64,000 nt of DNA from JAJEFO01 sp965209045 (GCA_965209045.1 CBDBPW010000003.1:1550001-1614000), one strand, 5' to 3'. Positions 22,669-32,918 are shown, counted from the first letter of the stretch. Notes: generated by a model from the letters alone, not told the origin. Translations and numbers: made by a program.

Positions 22669-22919
22669 CGGGAAGGCCCGGACTGTCCCCGAGGTTGATG
22701 CCGCTGATGAGGCATCGGGGCAGGCAACCGGTTGTCTCGTCAGGTCATCGGCTTCCGAAACCGTGCAACGGTGATTCCAACCAGAGGATGAATCAGGCGG
22801 ATTTGGCTTGGCGACCTTCGTGTTCCCGTCGAGGAGCACTGACACGCAGCCATCAACAGCCGCTTCCTTGCCCATCCGTGACTTCGAATCGCGCCGATTG
22901 CTCGGTTTTGCAACGGAAC

Positions 22920-23717
22920 TCAGAAGACATAACGCAGCGACATCCGGAAACCCTGACTCCGGATACGCGCCCACGTGGGAGCCAGATCAAGCGCAATTGG
23001 TTCGCGACTGCCGTCGCGCCACGTCACTCCACCTTCGCCCCTCCCGGTGCGGACCTCGCCGAGATCGGTGTAGCGCCACGCCATGTCCAGGCCAAGCCGC
23101 TCGTTCAGCGGCAGCGTGAATCCAGCGGTCACCATCCAGGTCAGGTCCGTCCGGCTCCCGCCCGGCACGCTCGTCGTTGTCGCCGGAAACGTCATTGTGG
23201 TCTTGCCAATTCTGTTGCGTGCGACGCCAATGCCCGCACCGACGTAAGGCGTGATCGCCGTCCGACTGCCTGATTGCCGTGCGGGAAGGTCGGCAAACGC
23301 CGCCAGCATGCCGGATACCGACGAGATGTCTGCCGCCACGGATTGCAAACGATCTGACGCGAGAAAGTTGGCACGGCCCTTGAAGCTGTAGCGAGGCCGG
23401 TGTTCCAGCATCACCTCGTAGCGCATCGCGCCTTCGGGTGCGTAGCCGAGCCCGAGTTCCAGCACTGCCGTCTTCCCGAAGTCGCCGAGCGAACGACGAG
23501 GCACACCATCGCGGTCCGTTCCGCAGCCGTACAGCGCCGCCGGCACGGTGCTTGAGCAATCGATGTCGGTGAAGGCCGCGTCGTCGGTCCAGTCAAGTCC
23601 AAGGCCGCCCCGCAGATAGAATTCATCCGCGCCTGCAACTCCCGGACACAATGACATCGAAGCAAGGGTCGCAACAGCCGCAAGCCGGGAACGCGCATTC
23701 AGGAGCCTGCGGCGCAT
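22920..23717 (-). CDS. Outer-membrane beta-barrel protein
   Basis: 265-residue protein starting at the ATG at 23717. A basic N-terminus and hydrophobic stretch end in GVAGA, giving probable signal-peptidase cleavage after residue 30. The mature part has alternating strands and ends in LRYVF, the C-terminal aromatic signature recognised by the Bam machinery. Segments such as YVGAGIGVARN and AWRYTDLGEVRTG resemble the small OmpW/Opa-type porin superfamily. No specific substrate is suggested. It has no operon partner; the next minus-strand gene upstream also encodes an exported protein. Confidence 0.75.
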   Translation of the reverse strand: MRRRLLNARSRLAAVATLASMSLCPGVAGADEFYLRGGLGLDWTDDAAFTDIDCSSTVPAALYGCGTDRDGVPRRSLGDFGKTAVLELGLGYAPEGAMRYEVMLEHRPRYSFKGRANFLASDRLQSVAADISSVSGMLAAFADLPARQSGSRTAITPYVGAGIGVARNRIGKTTMTFPATTTSVPGGSRTDLTWMVTAGFTLPLNERLGLDMAWRYTDLGEVRTGRGEGGVTWRDGSREPIALDLAPTWARIRSQGFRMSLRYVF

Positions 23718-23895
23718 GGCCAAAACCCCGCGATGGCGGCATCCCGGAAGGGCACGCGCCGTCGCCGCGCGCACGATACCGAACATCCTGACTGGTGGCA
23801 GCCCTGCAATGTTGCCTCGCCTCTGCGCGTTCACGTGACCGGTTTCCATGTCCGTTCAACCGAAAACCCTGCTGCGGGGGCGGCAGGCAGGCGCG

Positions 23896-24411
23896 TCATG
23901 GTCGTTGCCACGTGCATTTGCTGGCAGTGTCAACGTGGTTCACGGGAAGATACCGCGTTACATAAGTGCATTCGCCCGAAACACCTGCAAATTTTCCCGT
24001 ACCGCCCATGATCTGGGCCCGGCCCTCGCCGCCACCGCCTTCCGCTATGTCGCCATCCCTTCGAAGGGCAAGAAGATAAATCTCGTCACCCTCGACGTCC
24101 GTAAACGTGCATGGAGACTCCAGGTCAACGACACCATCGCGGAACGTGCCCACGATCACGATGCACTTTGCGATGCTCGTCTCGCCTACGACAAAGGGCG
24201 GACCACTGCTCTCCAAGATCGTGCTGGTTCCGACGAGCGACCCGCCAGTGATTGCGCCCCCTGCATGATTGATCGTCGTGAAATCCTGGTCATAGCTTTG
24301 CAGCATTCGAATGCTGCCTGCATCCTGCGCTTCGGCGGTCGCTGCAGCCTGCAAGGCAAGCAGCATCGACATCGCAATTGCGACTGCAGGCATGGCTCTC
24401 AATCCCGTCAC
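23896..24411 (-). CDS. Exported protein of unknown function
   Basis: 171 residues from a GTG start at 24411, chosen because AAGGAG lies 5 bases upstream; an ATG at 24441 has no such site. A signal peptide is clear (AVAIAMSMLLALQAAATAEA). The mature part is beta-rich, with two or three cysteines and a GGTGKFAGVSGECTY segment. That segment recalls the allene-oxide-cyclase-like barrel proteins, a weak resemblance. I do not recognise the family and assign no function. It probably shares expression with nothing nearby. Confidence 0.6.
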   Translation of the reverse strand: MTGLRAMPAVAIAMSMLLALQAAATAEAQDAGSIRMLQSYDQDFTTINHAGGAITGGSLVGTSTILESSGPPFVVGETSIAKCIVIVGTFRDGVVDLESPCTFTDVEGDEIYLLALRRDGDIAEGGGGEGRAQIMGGTGKFAGVSGECTYVTRYLPVNHVDTASKCTWQRP

Positions 24412-24826
24412 GGCCGCTCCTTTCCTGCCCCAGGTTGTCACGCGCGTGTGCCATTGGTGTCACTAGCAGTCCGCCAATCCCATGTCGAGCGTGACCCTTC
24501 GAACTTCGAACGCTTGGGCAACGACGCGTTCGATCAAGCATGGCATGCAGGATCTCCAGGTTTCGCCGCGACTTGCCGCAGGATCCCGCCCGGAACATCG
24601 CGGACCTGCCTGGCGAGCCGATGCCACGTGAGAGAAGGCAGCAAAGGCAGGCGCGACTCACGTCCCAACAGGACATCGGCCGCTCCCGCGCATCGCCAAG
24701 TTGCCACGTCCACGCCAACAACCGGGCGGGAAGACCCGTCCATTCGTCCCTGCTGCATCGATGAACCCTTCGGATGCACCCAATCCGGGGTTGACGCTGC
24801 ATAGCCTGTGTCCGACACCCTCGAAC
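24412..24826. other. 415-base gene-free stretch
   Basis: Divergent gap between the exported protein and alr. Short open frames here show no domain, ribosome site or codon pattern of a real gene. It presumably holds promoters for both sides, but I could not pick one with confidence. Confidence 0.5.
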
Positions 24827-25870
24827 ATGGGAGCCGCGCAACTAACCATCGACCTTGACGCAATTTGCGCAAACTGGCACGCACTTGATGCGCTGTCGGA
24901 CAGCGACGTGGAGACGGCTGCCGTCGTCAAGGCCGACGCATATGGCATAGGAGCGGCACAGGCGGCGAAGGCGCTGGCAGATGGCGGCGCAAACAGCTTC
25001 TTCGTTGCCCTTGTCAAGGAAGGCATCGCGGTCCGCGACGCGCTTGGCAATCAGCCCGACATATACGTCTTTGCCGGCCATATGAAAGGTGAAGCCGATG
25101 CGTTGGTTTCGGCGCGCCTGATCCCGTTGCTGAATGCGCCGGATCAAATGTCGCGCCACTTCGCGGACACGCCGGCCCATCCCTATGGCGTTCAACTCGA
25201 TACGGGCATGAACCGCCTGGGCTTCGAACCTTCCGACTGGAACGACTGCAAGGGCGAACTCCTGGAGTCAGGACCGCTCCTCGTCATGAGCCACCTCGCC
25301 TGCGCCGACGAACCCGATCATCCAATGAATGCGCAACAGCTGGAAGCGTTTCGCGGGATGACCGACGGGATTTCAACCCGCCGTTCGCTGGCCGCCACCG
25401 GCGGAATTCTCCTCGGGCCGGAGTACCATTTCGACCTTACCCGACCAGGAATCGGACTCTACGGGGGCCAGCCATTCGGCGAAGCCCGGCCAGTCATCCG
25501 TCTTGATGCGCCGGTGATCCAGACGCGAACCGTTCAGGCCGGCGAAACTGTCGGCTATGGCAATGCCTGGACTGCAACCGTCCCGACAAAGGTTGCGACG
25601 ATCTCCGCCGGATACGCAGACGGACTCCTGCGGGCGGCGGCGCCTGGAACCGTGGCTTTTTCCGGGGACACGCCCTGCCCTGTCATTGGACGCATATCCA
25701 TGGACCTCATCACCGTCGATGTAACCGACCTGCACAAGGATCCGGAATCATTGCGGATCATTGGCCCCGAATTCTCGGTCGACGCCCTTGCCGAAGCCGC
25801 CGGCACGATCGGTTACGAGATCCTGACATCCCTCGGAGCGCGCTTTGAACGGGTGTACATTCCGCCATGA
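24827..25870 (+). CDS. alr: Alanine racemase
   Basis: PLP enzyme making D-alanine for peptidoglycan. From the ATG at 24827 the protein has 347 residues. The PLP lysine is Lys35 in VVKADAYGIG, and the second catalytic tyrosine lies in the VSAGYADGLLR-like stretch TISAGYADGLLR. GLYGGQPFG and ISMDLITVDVT are further family motifs. No convincing ribosome site is visible; an in-frame ATG at 24761 would add 22 residues. It overlaps mlaE by 4 bases, the conserved order in Rhodobacterales. Confidence 0.93.
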   Translation: MGAAQLTIDLDAICANWHALDALSDSDVETAAVVKADAYGIGAAQAAKALADGGANSFFVALVKEGIAVRDALGNQPDIYVFAGHMKGEADALVSARLIPLLNAPDQMSRHFADTPAHPYGVQLDTGMNRLGFEPSDWNDCKGELLESGPLLVMSHLACADEPDHPMNAQQLEAFRGMTDGISTRRSLAATGGILLGPEYHFDLTRPGIGLYGGQPFGEARPVIRLDAPVIQTRTVQAGETVGYGNAWTATVPTKVATISAGYADGLLRAAAPGTVAFSGDTPCPVIGRISMDLITVDVTDLHKDPESLRIIGPEFSVDALAEAAGTIGYEILTSLGARFERVYIPP

Positions 25871-26640
25871 ACGTCCTGGCCACCATAGGGCGGGCGGTGC
25901 TCGCCTTGCTTGCGGCAGTCGGCCGGGTCACGCTGTTCGCCATCGGCACCGTCAGCCATTTGGGACGCCCGCCCTACTATCCCCGCGAGTTTGTGCAGGC
26001 GCTGGTGCAGATCGGCTACTTTTCGCTTCCGGTGGTTGGATTGACCACGATCTTCACCGGCGGCGCCTTGGCTCTCCAGATCTATGCCGGCGGTGCGCGC
26101 TTTTCGGCTGAGGCCGTCGTGCCCCAGATCGTTGCGATCGGCATGGTACGCGAACTTGGGCCGGTCCTCGTCGGCCTCATGATCGCCGCCCGCGTCACTT
26201 CCTCGATCGCAGCCGAAATCGCCACGATGAAGGTCACGGAGCAGATCGATGCCCTGATCACCCTCTCGACCAACCCGGCCAAGTACCTTACGCTGCCTCG
26301 CGTCCTTGCCGCAACTGTCGTCATGCCGTTCCTGGTCGGAGTGGGGGACATCATCGGAATCATGGGCGGCTATCTCGTCGGCGTCGAGCGGCTGGGTTTC
26401 AACGCCGGAACCTATCTGCGAAACACCATAGACTTCCTGGAGCCTTTGGACGTGGTCTCGTCACTCGCCAAGGCCGCTGTCTTCGGCTTCCTTGCCGCCC
26501 TGATGGGCTGCTATTTCGGCATGCGATCCGGCCGTGGCGCACAAGGAGTTGGCCGGGCAACCAAGGGCGCGGTCGTTGCCGCGAGCGTGCTGATCCTGGC
26601 CGCCAACTTCGTGCTGACAGAACTGTTCTTTTCGGCATGA
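25867..26640 (+). CDS. mlaE: MlaE-type ABC transporter permease
   Basis: Inner-membrane permease of the Mla/MCE phospholipid transport system, 257 residues with five to six membrane helices. The conserved MlaE block runs from TTIFTGGALALQIY through MVRELGPVLVGLMIAARV to AAEIATMKVTEQIDAL. ATGA overlap with alr upstream and with the ATPase downstream indicates one operon. No MlaD (MCE) gene follows, so the substrate-binding partner must be elsewhere. Confidence 0.9.
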   Translation: MNVLATIGRAVLALLAAVGRVTLFAIGTVSHLGRPPYYPREFVQALVQIGYFSLPVVGLTTIFTGGALALQIYAGGARFSAEAVVPQIVAIGMVRELGPVLVGLMIAARVTSSIAAEIATMKVTEQIDALITLSTNPAKYLTLPRVLAATVVMPFLVGVGDIIGIMGGYLVGVERLGFNAGTYLRNTIDFLEPLDVVSSLAKAAVFGFLAALMGCYFGMRSGRGAQGVGRATKGAVVAASVLILAANFVLTELFFSA

Positions 26641-27398
26641 TCGAGCTCGCCGACGTACATAAGGCCTTTGGCGAAAACACGGTTCTGACCGGAGTCAACC
26701 TGACCCTGCGAAAGGGCAGGAGCATGGTGATCATCGGCGGCTCGGGCACAGGCAAGTCGGTGCTCCTGAAATGCGTGCTGGGTCTGGTGCATCCAGACAA
26801 GGGCGCGATCAGGGTGGACGGAACAGACGTCACCAATCTCCGGCAGGGCACGCCCGAACGTGACGCGTTCCTCGCCCGGTTCGGAATGCTCTTCCAGGGC
26901 AGCGCACTCTTCGATTCCCTTCCGGTCTGGCAAAACGTCGCGTTCCGGCTGTTGCGCGGATCCCTCAGAAGGCCAAGGGCCGAAGCGCACGAGATCGCGG
27001 TCGAGAAGCTCCGCCGCGTCGGTTTGTCGCCCGATGTGGCAGCACTGTTTCCGGCCGAGCTTTCGGGAGGCATGCAAAAGCGCGTAGGTCTTGCACGCGC
27101 CATTGCCACGGAACCCGAGATCATCTTCTTCGACGAGCCAACGACCGGGCTCGACCCGATCATGGCAGGCGTCATCAATGACCTGATTCGCGGGATTGCA
27201 AGCGAGATGGGTTCGACTGCCATGACGATCACCCACGACATGTCAAGCGTCCGGGCGATCGCGGACGAAGTCGCAATGCTCCATGACGGCAAGATCCAAT
27301 GGACCGGACCAGCCAGCGAATTGGACAGCAGCGGCGATCCATGCGTCGCGCAATTCATCGCCGGCAGCGCCGAGGGGCCGATCGAGACCGTTCGTTGA
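26637..27398 (+). CDS. mlaF: MlaF-type ABC transporter ATP-binding protein
   Basis: Cytoplasmic ATPase paired with the MlaE permease, 253 residues. Walker A is GGSGTGKSVLLK (about residues 35-46), the signature is ELSGGMQKRVGLARA, and Walker B is IIFFDEPTTGLDP. The GGMQKRV form is typical of MlaF. It starts inside the last codons of mlaE. A 186-base gap with no recognised gene separates it from radA. Confidence 0.92.
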   Translation: MIELADVHKAFGENTVLTGVNLTLRKGRSMVIIGGSGTGKSVLLKCVLGLVHPDKGAIRVDGTDVTNLRQGTPERDAFLARFGMLFQGSALFDSLPVWQNVAFRLLRGSLRRPRAEAHEIAVEKLRRVGLSPDVAALFPAELSGGMQKRVGLARAIATEPEIIFFDEPTTGLDPIMAGVINDLIRGIASEMGSTAMTITHDMSSVRAIADEVAMLHDGKIQWTGPASELDSSGDPCVAQFIAGSAEGPIETVR

Positions 27399-27584
27399 AG
27401 CCCTCGCCGCCGATCATGCCGTCGGGTCGGACGGCGTTAGAAGCGACCTCCGCCGATCCGCGCAACGGCCGGAGTGCTACGCAACAATTCGTCGCAAAAG
27501 CCGCATACCTGAAGCGGCAGGTCCGGCGGCACCCGTGCGCGATACCTGCTTGTCTCGCCCTTTCGGCACGGGCAAGAAGGCGCC

Positions 27585-28949
27585 ATGACGAAGTCCGTGC
27601 GCCTCTCCTGCGCGAATTGCGGCGCCGTGCATGCCAAGTGGTCCGGACGCTGCGACGAGTGCGGTGCCTGGAACTCGATTTCTGAGGATGCACCGCTCTC
27701 GACCGGACCTGGATCGAAGGGTCTTGGCGCCGTGCGCGGCAATGCCGTTCCGCTCAGCGATCTGGCGAGCGAGGACGAGCCTCTTCCTCGCGACCTTTCT
27801 GGCATGGTCGAGCTCGATCGGGTTCTCGGCGGCGGGCTCGTTCCCGCAAGTGCCGTCCTTGTGGGCGGTGACCCGGGCATCGGCAAGTCGACACTGCTCC
27901 TGCAGGCAGCGGCAGCCTTTGCGCGAAAGGGACTGCGGGCAGTCTACATCTCGGGGGAAGAGGCTTCCAGCCAGATCAGGCTGCGTGCCAGGCGCCTTCA
28001 TCTGGCCGATGCTCCGGTGCAACTCGCCGTGGAAACCGATCTTCGGAACATCCTCACGACCCTGGAAGAAGTGAAGCCGTCGGTCGCCGTCATCGACTCG
28101 ATCCAGACCATCTGGCTGGACACGGTCGAAAGCGCGCCAGGCTCCGTGTCGCAAGTGCGTGCGGCGGCCCACGAGTTGACGTCTTTCGCCAAGCGCAAGG
28201 GCATCAGCGTGGTGCTTGTGGGCCATGTCACCAAGGAGGGCCAGATCGCGGGTCCACGGGTCATCGAGCACATGGTCGACACGGTGCTCTATTTTGAAGG
28301 TGAGCGCGGACACCAGTTCAGGATACTCCGCGCGGTCAAGAACAGGTTCGGGCCGGCTGACGAAATCGGGGTGTTCGAGATGACCGGCACCGGCCTGGCG
28401 GAAGTGGCGAATCCGTCTGCACTCTTCCTGTCAGACCGCGGCGCGGGCAGCCCCGGCACGACGGTGTTTGCGGGCATCGAGGGCACGCGGCCCGTCCTTT
28501 GCGAAATCCAGGCGCTGGTTTCCCCGGCACCGGCAGGAAGCGCCCGGCGTTCGGTGGTCGGCTGGGATGGCGGTCGGCTTGCCATGATCCTGGCGGTTCT
28601 TGAAGCACGATGCGGAATCCCGTTTGCCGGGCTTGACGTATACCTCAACGTTGCAGGCGGCCTCCGGATCACCGAACCAGCCGCAGACCTCGCCGTTGCA
28701 GCCGCGCTGCTTTCTGCACGTGAAGACGTGCACCTGCCCCCGCAAACGGTCGTCTTTGGTGAGATCAGCCTGTCCGGCATGCTGAGACCGGCCGGCCAGA
28801 CGGAAGCCCGCCTGAAAGAGGCGGAAAAGCTCGGGTTCGAATCCGTGATTCTGCCTGACCGGAGCAAGACCGGCGCGGCGTCCGGCATGAAGGTCCAAAT
28901 GATGCCCGACCTTGCCACTTTGGTTGGAGAAGTGTTTGGAGCAGGGTAG
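27585..28949 (+). CDS. radA: DNA repair protein RadA
   Basis: RecA-related branch-migration helicase acting in recombinational repair. The 454-residue protein has the N-terminal C4 zinc finger (cysteines 9, 12, 23, 26), then Walker A GGDPGIGKST near residue 91. The RadA-specific KNRFGPADEIGVF motif follows, and a Lon-protease-like C-terminal domain (GGLRITEPAADLAVAAAL). Full family length. It begins the radA-cvpA-purF conserved run. Confidence 0.97.
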   Translation: MTKSVRLSCANCGAVHAKWSGRCDECGAWNSISEDAPLSTGPGSKGLGAVRGNAVPLSDLASEDEPLPRDLSGMVELDRVLGGGLVPASAVLVGGDPGIGKSTLLLQAAAAFARKGLRAVYISGEEASSQIRLRARRLHLADAPVQLAVETDLRNILTTLEEVKPSVAVIDSIQTIWLDTVESAPGSVSQVRAAAHELTSFAKRKGISVVLVGHVTKEGQIAGPRVIEHMVDTVLYFEGERGHQFRILRAVKNRFGPADEIGVFEMTGTGLAEVANPSALFLSDRGAGSPGTTVFAGIEGTRPVLCEIQALVSPAPAGSARRSVVGWDGGRLAMILAVLEARCGIPFAGLDVYLNVAGGLRITEPAADLAVAAALLSAREDVHLPPQTVVFGEISLSGMLRPAGQTEARLKEAEKLGFESVILPDRSKTGAASGMKVQMMPDLATLVGEVFGAG

Positions 28950-28979
28950 ACACCCACGAGGGAGCTACGAGGTAAGGCA

Positions 28980-29549
28980 ATGAGCGGCTTCACGATCATC
29001 GACGGCGTCGTTGCACTGGTCATCATCGTTTCCGCAATCCTCGCCTATTACCGGGGGTTTGTTCGTGAGACGCTGTCGATCTGCGGCTGGATTCTGGCCG
29101 CCGTCCTGGCGTATCTCTTCGCTCCCGCTGTCGAGCCGCTGGTCAAGGAAGTCCCCGTCGTCCGCGGCGTGCTGGGCAATTCCTGTGAACTCGCCCTGAT
29201 TTTCGCATTTGCCGTTGTCTTTGCAGCGTCCCTGATCGTCACGTCGATTTTTTCGCCTCTCTTTGCGGGAGCGGTCCAGCGCTCGGCGGTTGGAGGTGTC
29301 GATCAGGGAGTCGGCTTCCTGTTTGGCGTCCTGCGTGGCGCAATCCTGGTTGCCCTCGCCCTGGTCATCTATCAGCGAGTCATCGTGTCGGAACCGATTC
29401 CCGTCGTGGATGACAGCCGATCGGTGGCGGTCCTCGCCGAGGTCACCGAAGCGATTGACAGGCAAGTGTCCGCAAACGCGATGAGCTGGATTGCGCAACA
29501 ATACGACCAGTTGATCGCCAATTGCTCAAGAGCCGGCACCGACGTGTGA
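28980..29549 (+). CDS. cvpA: CvpA family membrane protein
   Basis: 189-residue inner-membrane protein of the colicin V production family, usually found beside purF; its exact role is unclear. Four hydrophobic segments are visible, with the family start IIDGVVALVIIVSAILAYYRGFVRE. GGVDQGVGFLFGVLRGAI lies in the last membrane segment. GAGG precedes the ATG. It lies 30 bases after radA. Confidence 0.9.
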   Translation: MSGFTIIDGVVALVIIVSAILAYYRGFVRETLSICGWILAAVLAYLFAPAVEPLVKEVPVVRGVLGNSCELALIFAFAVVFAASLIVTSIFSPLFAGAVQRSAVGGVDQGVGFLFGVLRGAILVALALVIYQRVIVSEPIPVVDDSRSVAVLAEVTEAIDRQVSANAMSWIAQQYDQLIANCSRAGTDV

Positions 29550-29787
29550 CTCTGCACCATCAGAATGGCTCGTCTGAATTTCCGTTCCCGCGCGTCTCTT
29601 CTCGGAAACAAGAGTGGCGCTTCCGGGACATCGAACCGACAGGGCCACGACGAACAGTCGGGAGCCGCTCAGGCATGGAGGGCTGCCTGAAGGCAAGCAA
29701 TCCCGAACGGTGACGCGAAATGCCTGCGTGACACATCCGTCGCAAGGCGGTAATAGAGGATCGCGCTGCTGCCAATTCGAGACGGGC

Positions 29788-31269
29788 ATGTCCGAACCCA
29801 TTCTGCCTCGACTCCCGAAGACCCATCCGTTCGACGACGACAAGCTTCGCGAAGAGTGCGGCGTGTTTGGCGTCAACGGAGTCACGGACGCTGCAAGCTT
29901 CGTGGCGCTCGGATTGCATGCACTGCAGCACCGTGGGCAGGAGGCCGGGGGAATCGTCTCCTACGAACCCGGCGAAGGCTTCCACTCCGCACGTCGCACC
30001 GGCCTCGTGCGCGACACGTTCACAAACCAGTCCGTGATGGACACGCTTCGCGGAGAACTGGCAATCGGTCATGTGCGATATTCGACCGCCGGCTCCAAGG
30101 GACCTGCGGAAATCAGGGACGTGCAACCGTTCTTTGGCGAATTCTCCATGGGCGGAGCGGCCATCTCGCATAACGGCAACATCACGAACGCCGATGCGCT
30201 GCGCCGCGAGCTCATCGAGCACGGCTCGATATTCCAGTCCGGTTCGGACAGCGAGTGCATCATTCACCTGATGGCCAGGTCGCTGCAAAAGTCAGTGCCC
30301 GAACGGATGAAGGATGCCTTGAGGCGGGTCGAAGGCGCATTTTCGGTGGTTGCGATGACTCGCACCAAGCTGATCGGTGTACGCGATCCCTTGGGCGTTC
30401 GCCCCTTGGTATTGGGCCGCGTCGGCGGCGGAGGCTGGGCGCTGGCTTCCGAATCCTGTGCCCTGGACATCATCGGCGCCGAATTCGTGCGCGAGATCGA
30501 GCCGGGCGAGATGGTTGTCATCGAGGAGAACGACGTTGCCAGCCACATGCCGTTTGAACGACGTGAGTCCCGCTTCTGCATCTTCGAGCATGTCTATTTC
30601 TCGCGCCCCGACAGCCAGTTGAACGGACGTTCGGTCTACGAGACCAGGTCCGCGATCGGCGAGGAACTGGCCAAGGAAGCGCCGGTCGATGCCGATCTGG
30701 TTTCCCCGGTGCCGGACAGCGGAACGCCCGCGGCGATCGGCTACAGCCGGGAAAGCGGCATTCCCTATGCCATGGGAATCATCCGCAACCAGTACATGGG
30801 ACGGACCTTCATCGAACCGACCGAGCAGATTCGAAACATGGGCGTGCGCCTGAAACTCAACGTCAACCGTGCGCTCGTCGCCGGGAAGCGGGTCGTGCTG
30901 GTTGACGACAGCGTCGTGCGCGGCACAACCTCGCTCAAGATCAAGGAAATGATCCTGGATGCCGGTGCAAGGGAGGTTCACTTTCGAATCGCCTCGCCGC
31001 CGACGGCATGGCCCTGCTTTTACGGCGTGGACACGCCCAATCGGGAGAACCTTCTCGCCGCGACCATGAGCGAAGCCGAGATGTGCAGTCATCTGGGCGT
31101 CACGTCGCTCAAGTTCATTTCGCTCGACGGGCTCTATCGGGCGGTTGGCGAAGCGGATGGGCGAAGCTCAGAAAGCCCGCAATATTGCGACGCCTGCTTT
31201 TCAGGAGAGTATCCCGTGGCACCGTCCGACCAGATCGAGAAGGGATTCGCGCTCAAGGCTGCCGAGTGA
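29788..31269 (+). CDS. purF: Amidophosphoribosyltransferase
   Basis: First committed enzyme of purine synthesis, making phosphoribosylamine from PRPP and glutamine. From the ATG at 29788 it has 493 residues. The class II amidotransferase nucleophile is Cys24 (LREECGVFGV), following a 23-residue propeptide. The phosphoribosyltransferase PRPP loop reads VVLVDDSVVRGTTS. A longer in-frame start at 29614 is not needed by the family. The 238 bases upstream hold no recognisable riboswitch or PurR box. Confidence 0.96.
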   Translation: MSEPILPRLPKTHPFDDDKLREECGVFGVNGVTDAASFVALGLHALQHRGQEAGGIVSYEPGEGFHSARRTGLVRDTFTNQSVMDTLRGELAIGHVRYSTAGSKGPAEIRDVQPFFGEFSMGGAAISHNGNITNADALRRELIEHGSIFQSGSDSECIIHLMARSLQKSVPERMKDALRRVEGAFSVVAMTRTKLIGVRDPLGVRPLVLGRVGGGGWALASESCALDIIGAEFVREIEPGEMVVIEENDVASHMPFERRESRFCIFEHVYFSRPDSQLNGRSVYETRSAIGEELAKEAPVDADLVSPVPDSGTPAAIGYSRESGIPYAMGIIRNQYMGRTFIEPTEQIRNMGVRLKLNVNRALVAGKRVVLVDDSVVRGTTSLKIKEMILDAGAREVHFRIASPPTAWPCFYGVDTPNRENLLAATMSEAEMCSHLGVTSLKFISLDGLYRAVGEADGRSSESPQYCDACFSGEYPVAPSDQIEKGFALKAAE

Positions 31270-31634
31270 ACGCCAGGCTTCCTCCGAGTGCGGCAAGCGA
31301 GCGCGCCGCGTACGTGAAGCCATGGTGCACGTGCCGGAGCGCTTCCGGTGACAGTTCGTCGCGCACCACCGATCCGGCAGATGACACGCTCCTGGCATTG
31401 CAAACGGCCCGCAAGGCTGCGTTTGCGTGACCGCCGAAGCGGGATTCCAGCCCGGCCGGCCAAAGCAGTATCCTCGTTCCTGTCCAACCAGAAAGATCGC
31501 CGGAAAGCGGCTTCGGACGTAAAAGAGCTGCGTGAGCCGCGTTGACCGACCTTCACGGCCATCGTGATGCAAACATGAAACGGATTGACCCCGCGTCCCT
31601 GCCCCGCCATTGAGTGGCGCAAACCGGAGCAGAC
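31270..31634. other. 365-base gene-free stretch
   Basis: Between purF and lolC. Related genomes often carry a short-chain dehydrogenase gene after purF; I see no trace of it. Open frames on both strands are short and featureless, and no strong hairpin was found. Confidence 0.5.
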
Positions 31635-32918
31635 ATGGCATCCCCGGCGCCGTTCGCAGCCTATGAATTCCTGATCGCCTGGCGGTACCTTCGCGCAAAG
31701 CGGGCCGAGGGCGGGGTCAGCGTCATGACCTGGATCAGCCTGATCGGGATCACGCTGGCCGTCGCGGCGCTCATCATCACCCTTGCCGTGCGGTCAGGCT
31801 TTCGCGACGAATTCGTCTCGACCATTCTCGGCGCAAATGCGCACGTCACCGTCTATTCCAGAAGCTACGTGTCCGAGAGCGGCAACATCACGGACGTGAT
31901 TCCGGACTACGCGGAATGGGCCGAGCGGCTCGGCACGGTCGAAGGAGTCACGCGCGTGGCACCTCTGATCAGGGGCCAGGTGATGGTGGTGCACCGCGGC
32001 AAGACCAGCGGCATGGACGTCTTTGGCATCGCAAGGCAGGATCTTGAACGGATCCCGCGCATCGCAAATCCGGAAGGGTCCCTGGGCGCGATCGAAGATC
32101 TTGGCCGAGGCGTCGCAATCGGGCGGGAGGCGGCGCGGTCGCTCGGCGTGACCGTCGGAGACGTCGTTCGCCTCATCAACCCCGAAGGCGTGAAGAGTCC
32201 CTTTGGCACAAGCCCGCGAGTGAACGAGTACGAAGTCGTCTACATATTCAGTTCCGGACGCTACGACATCGACCGAACCCGCGCCTACCTGCCCTTCGCA
32301 GAGGCCCAGACCTATTTCAACCGGGAGGGCGTGGCGGACGAACTGGAGGTGAACGTCGTCGAGCCCGAGTCCATCGATGCCTTAGCACCGCTGATTCGAG
32401 AGGCCGGAGGCGAGCGAGCACGAGTCTGGACATGGAAGGACTCGGCCGGTGGCTTCCTCAGGGCGCTCGAGGTCGAGGACACCGTGATGTTCGTGCTGAT
32501 GAGCGTCCTTGTCCTCATCGCGTCCATGAACATCATCAGCGGGCTGGTCATGCTCGTCAAGAACAAGGGCCGGGACATTGGCATCCTTCGGACCATCGGG
32601 CTCACGCAAGGCGCCGTCATGAGGGTGTTCTTCCTGACCGGCGCGTTCATCGGCACGCTCGGCACGCTCTTCGGCGTCATTCTCGGCTGTCTCTTCGCAA
32701 TCTACTTCGACCCGATCCTCGCCTTCGTGAACGGGGTCACGGGCGGCGAGGTCTGGGAAGCCTCGGTGCGCGGCATCTACCGTCTGCCGGCAAAGCTCGA
32801 ACTGAGCGACGTGCTCGCCGCCGTCGGGCTTTCGCTGGCGCTTTCATGGGGCATCACGCTCTTCCCCGCGCGCCGTGCCGCCCGAATGAACCCGGTCGAG
32901 GCGCTCCGCTATGAGTGA
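31635..32918 (+). CDS. lolC: Lipoprotein-releasing ABC transporter permease LolC/E
   Basis: Inner-membrane permease that extracts outer-membrane lipoproteins for LolA, working with LolD. The 427 residues start MASPAPFAAYEF, with GGAG 5 bases upstream of the ATG. There is one N-terminal membrane helix (FLIAWRYLRAKRAEGGVSV leads into it), a large periplasmic domain, and three C-terminal helices. LVKNKGRDIGILRTIG is the conserved coupling segment. Alphaproteobacteria commonly have a single LolC/E protein that forms a homodimer. It overlaps lolD by 8 bases. Confidence 0.93.
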   Translation: MASPAPFAAYEFLIAWRYLRAKRAEGGVSVMTWISLIGITLAVAALIITLAVRSGFRDEFVSTILGANAHVTVYSRSYVSESGNITDVIPDYAEWAERLGTVEGVTRVAPLIRGQVMVVHRGKTSGMDVFGIARQDLERIPRIANPEGSLGAIEDLGRGVAIGREAARSLGVTVGDVVRLINPEGVKSPFGTSPRVNEYEVVYIFSSGRYDIDRTRAYLPFAEAQTYFNREGVADELEVNVVEPESIDALAPLIREAGGERARVWTWKDSAGGFLRALEVEDTVMFVLMSVLVLIASMNIISGLVMLVKNKGRDIGILRTIGLTQGAVMRVFFLTGAFIGTLGTLFGVILGCLFAIYFDPILAFVNGVTGGEVWEASVRGIYRLPAKLELSDVLAAVGLSLALSWGITLFPARRAARMNPVEALRYE

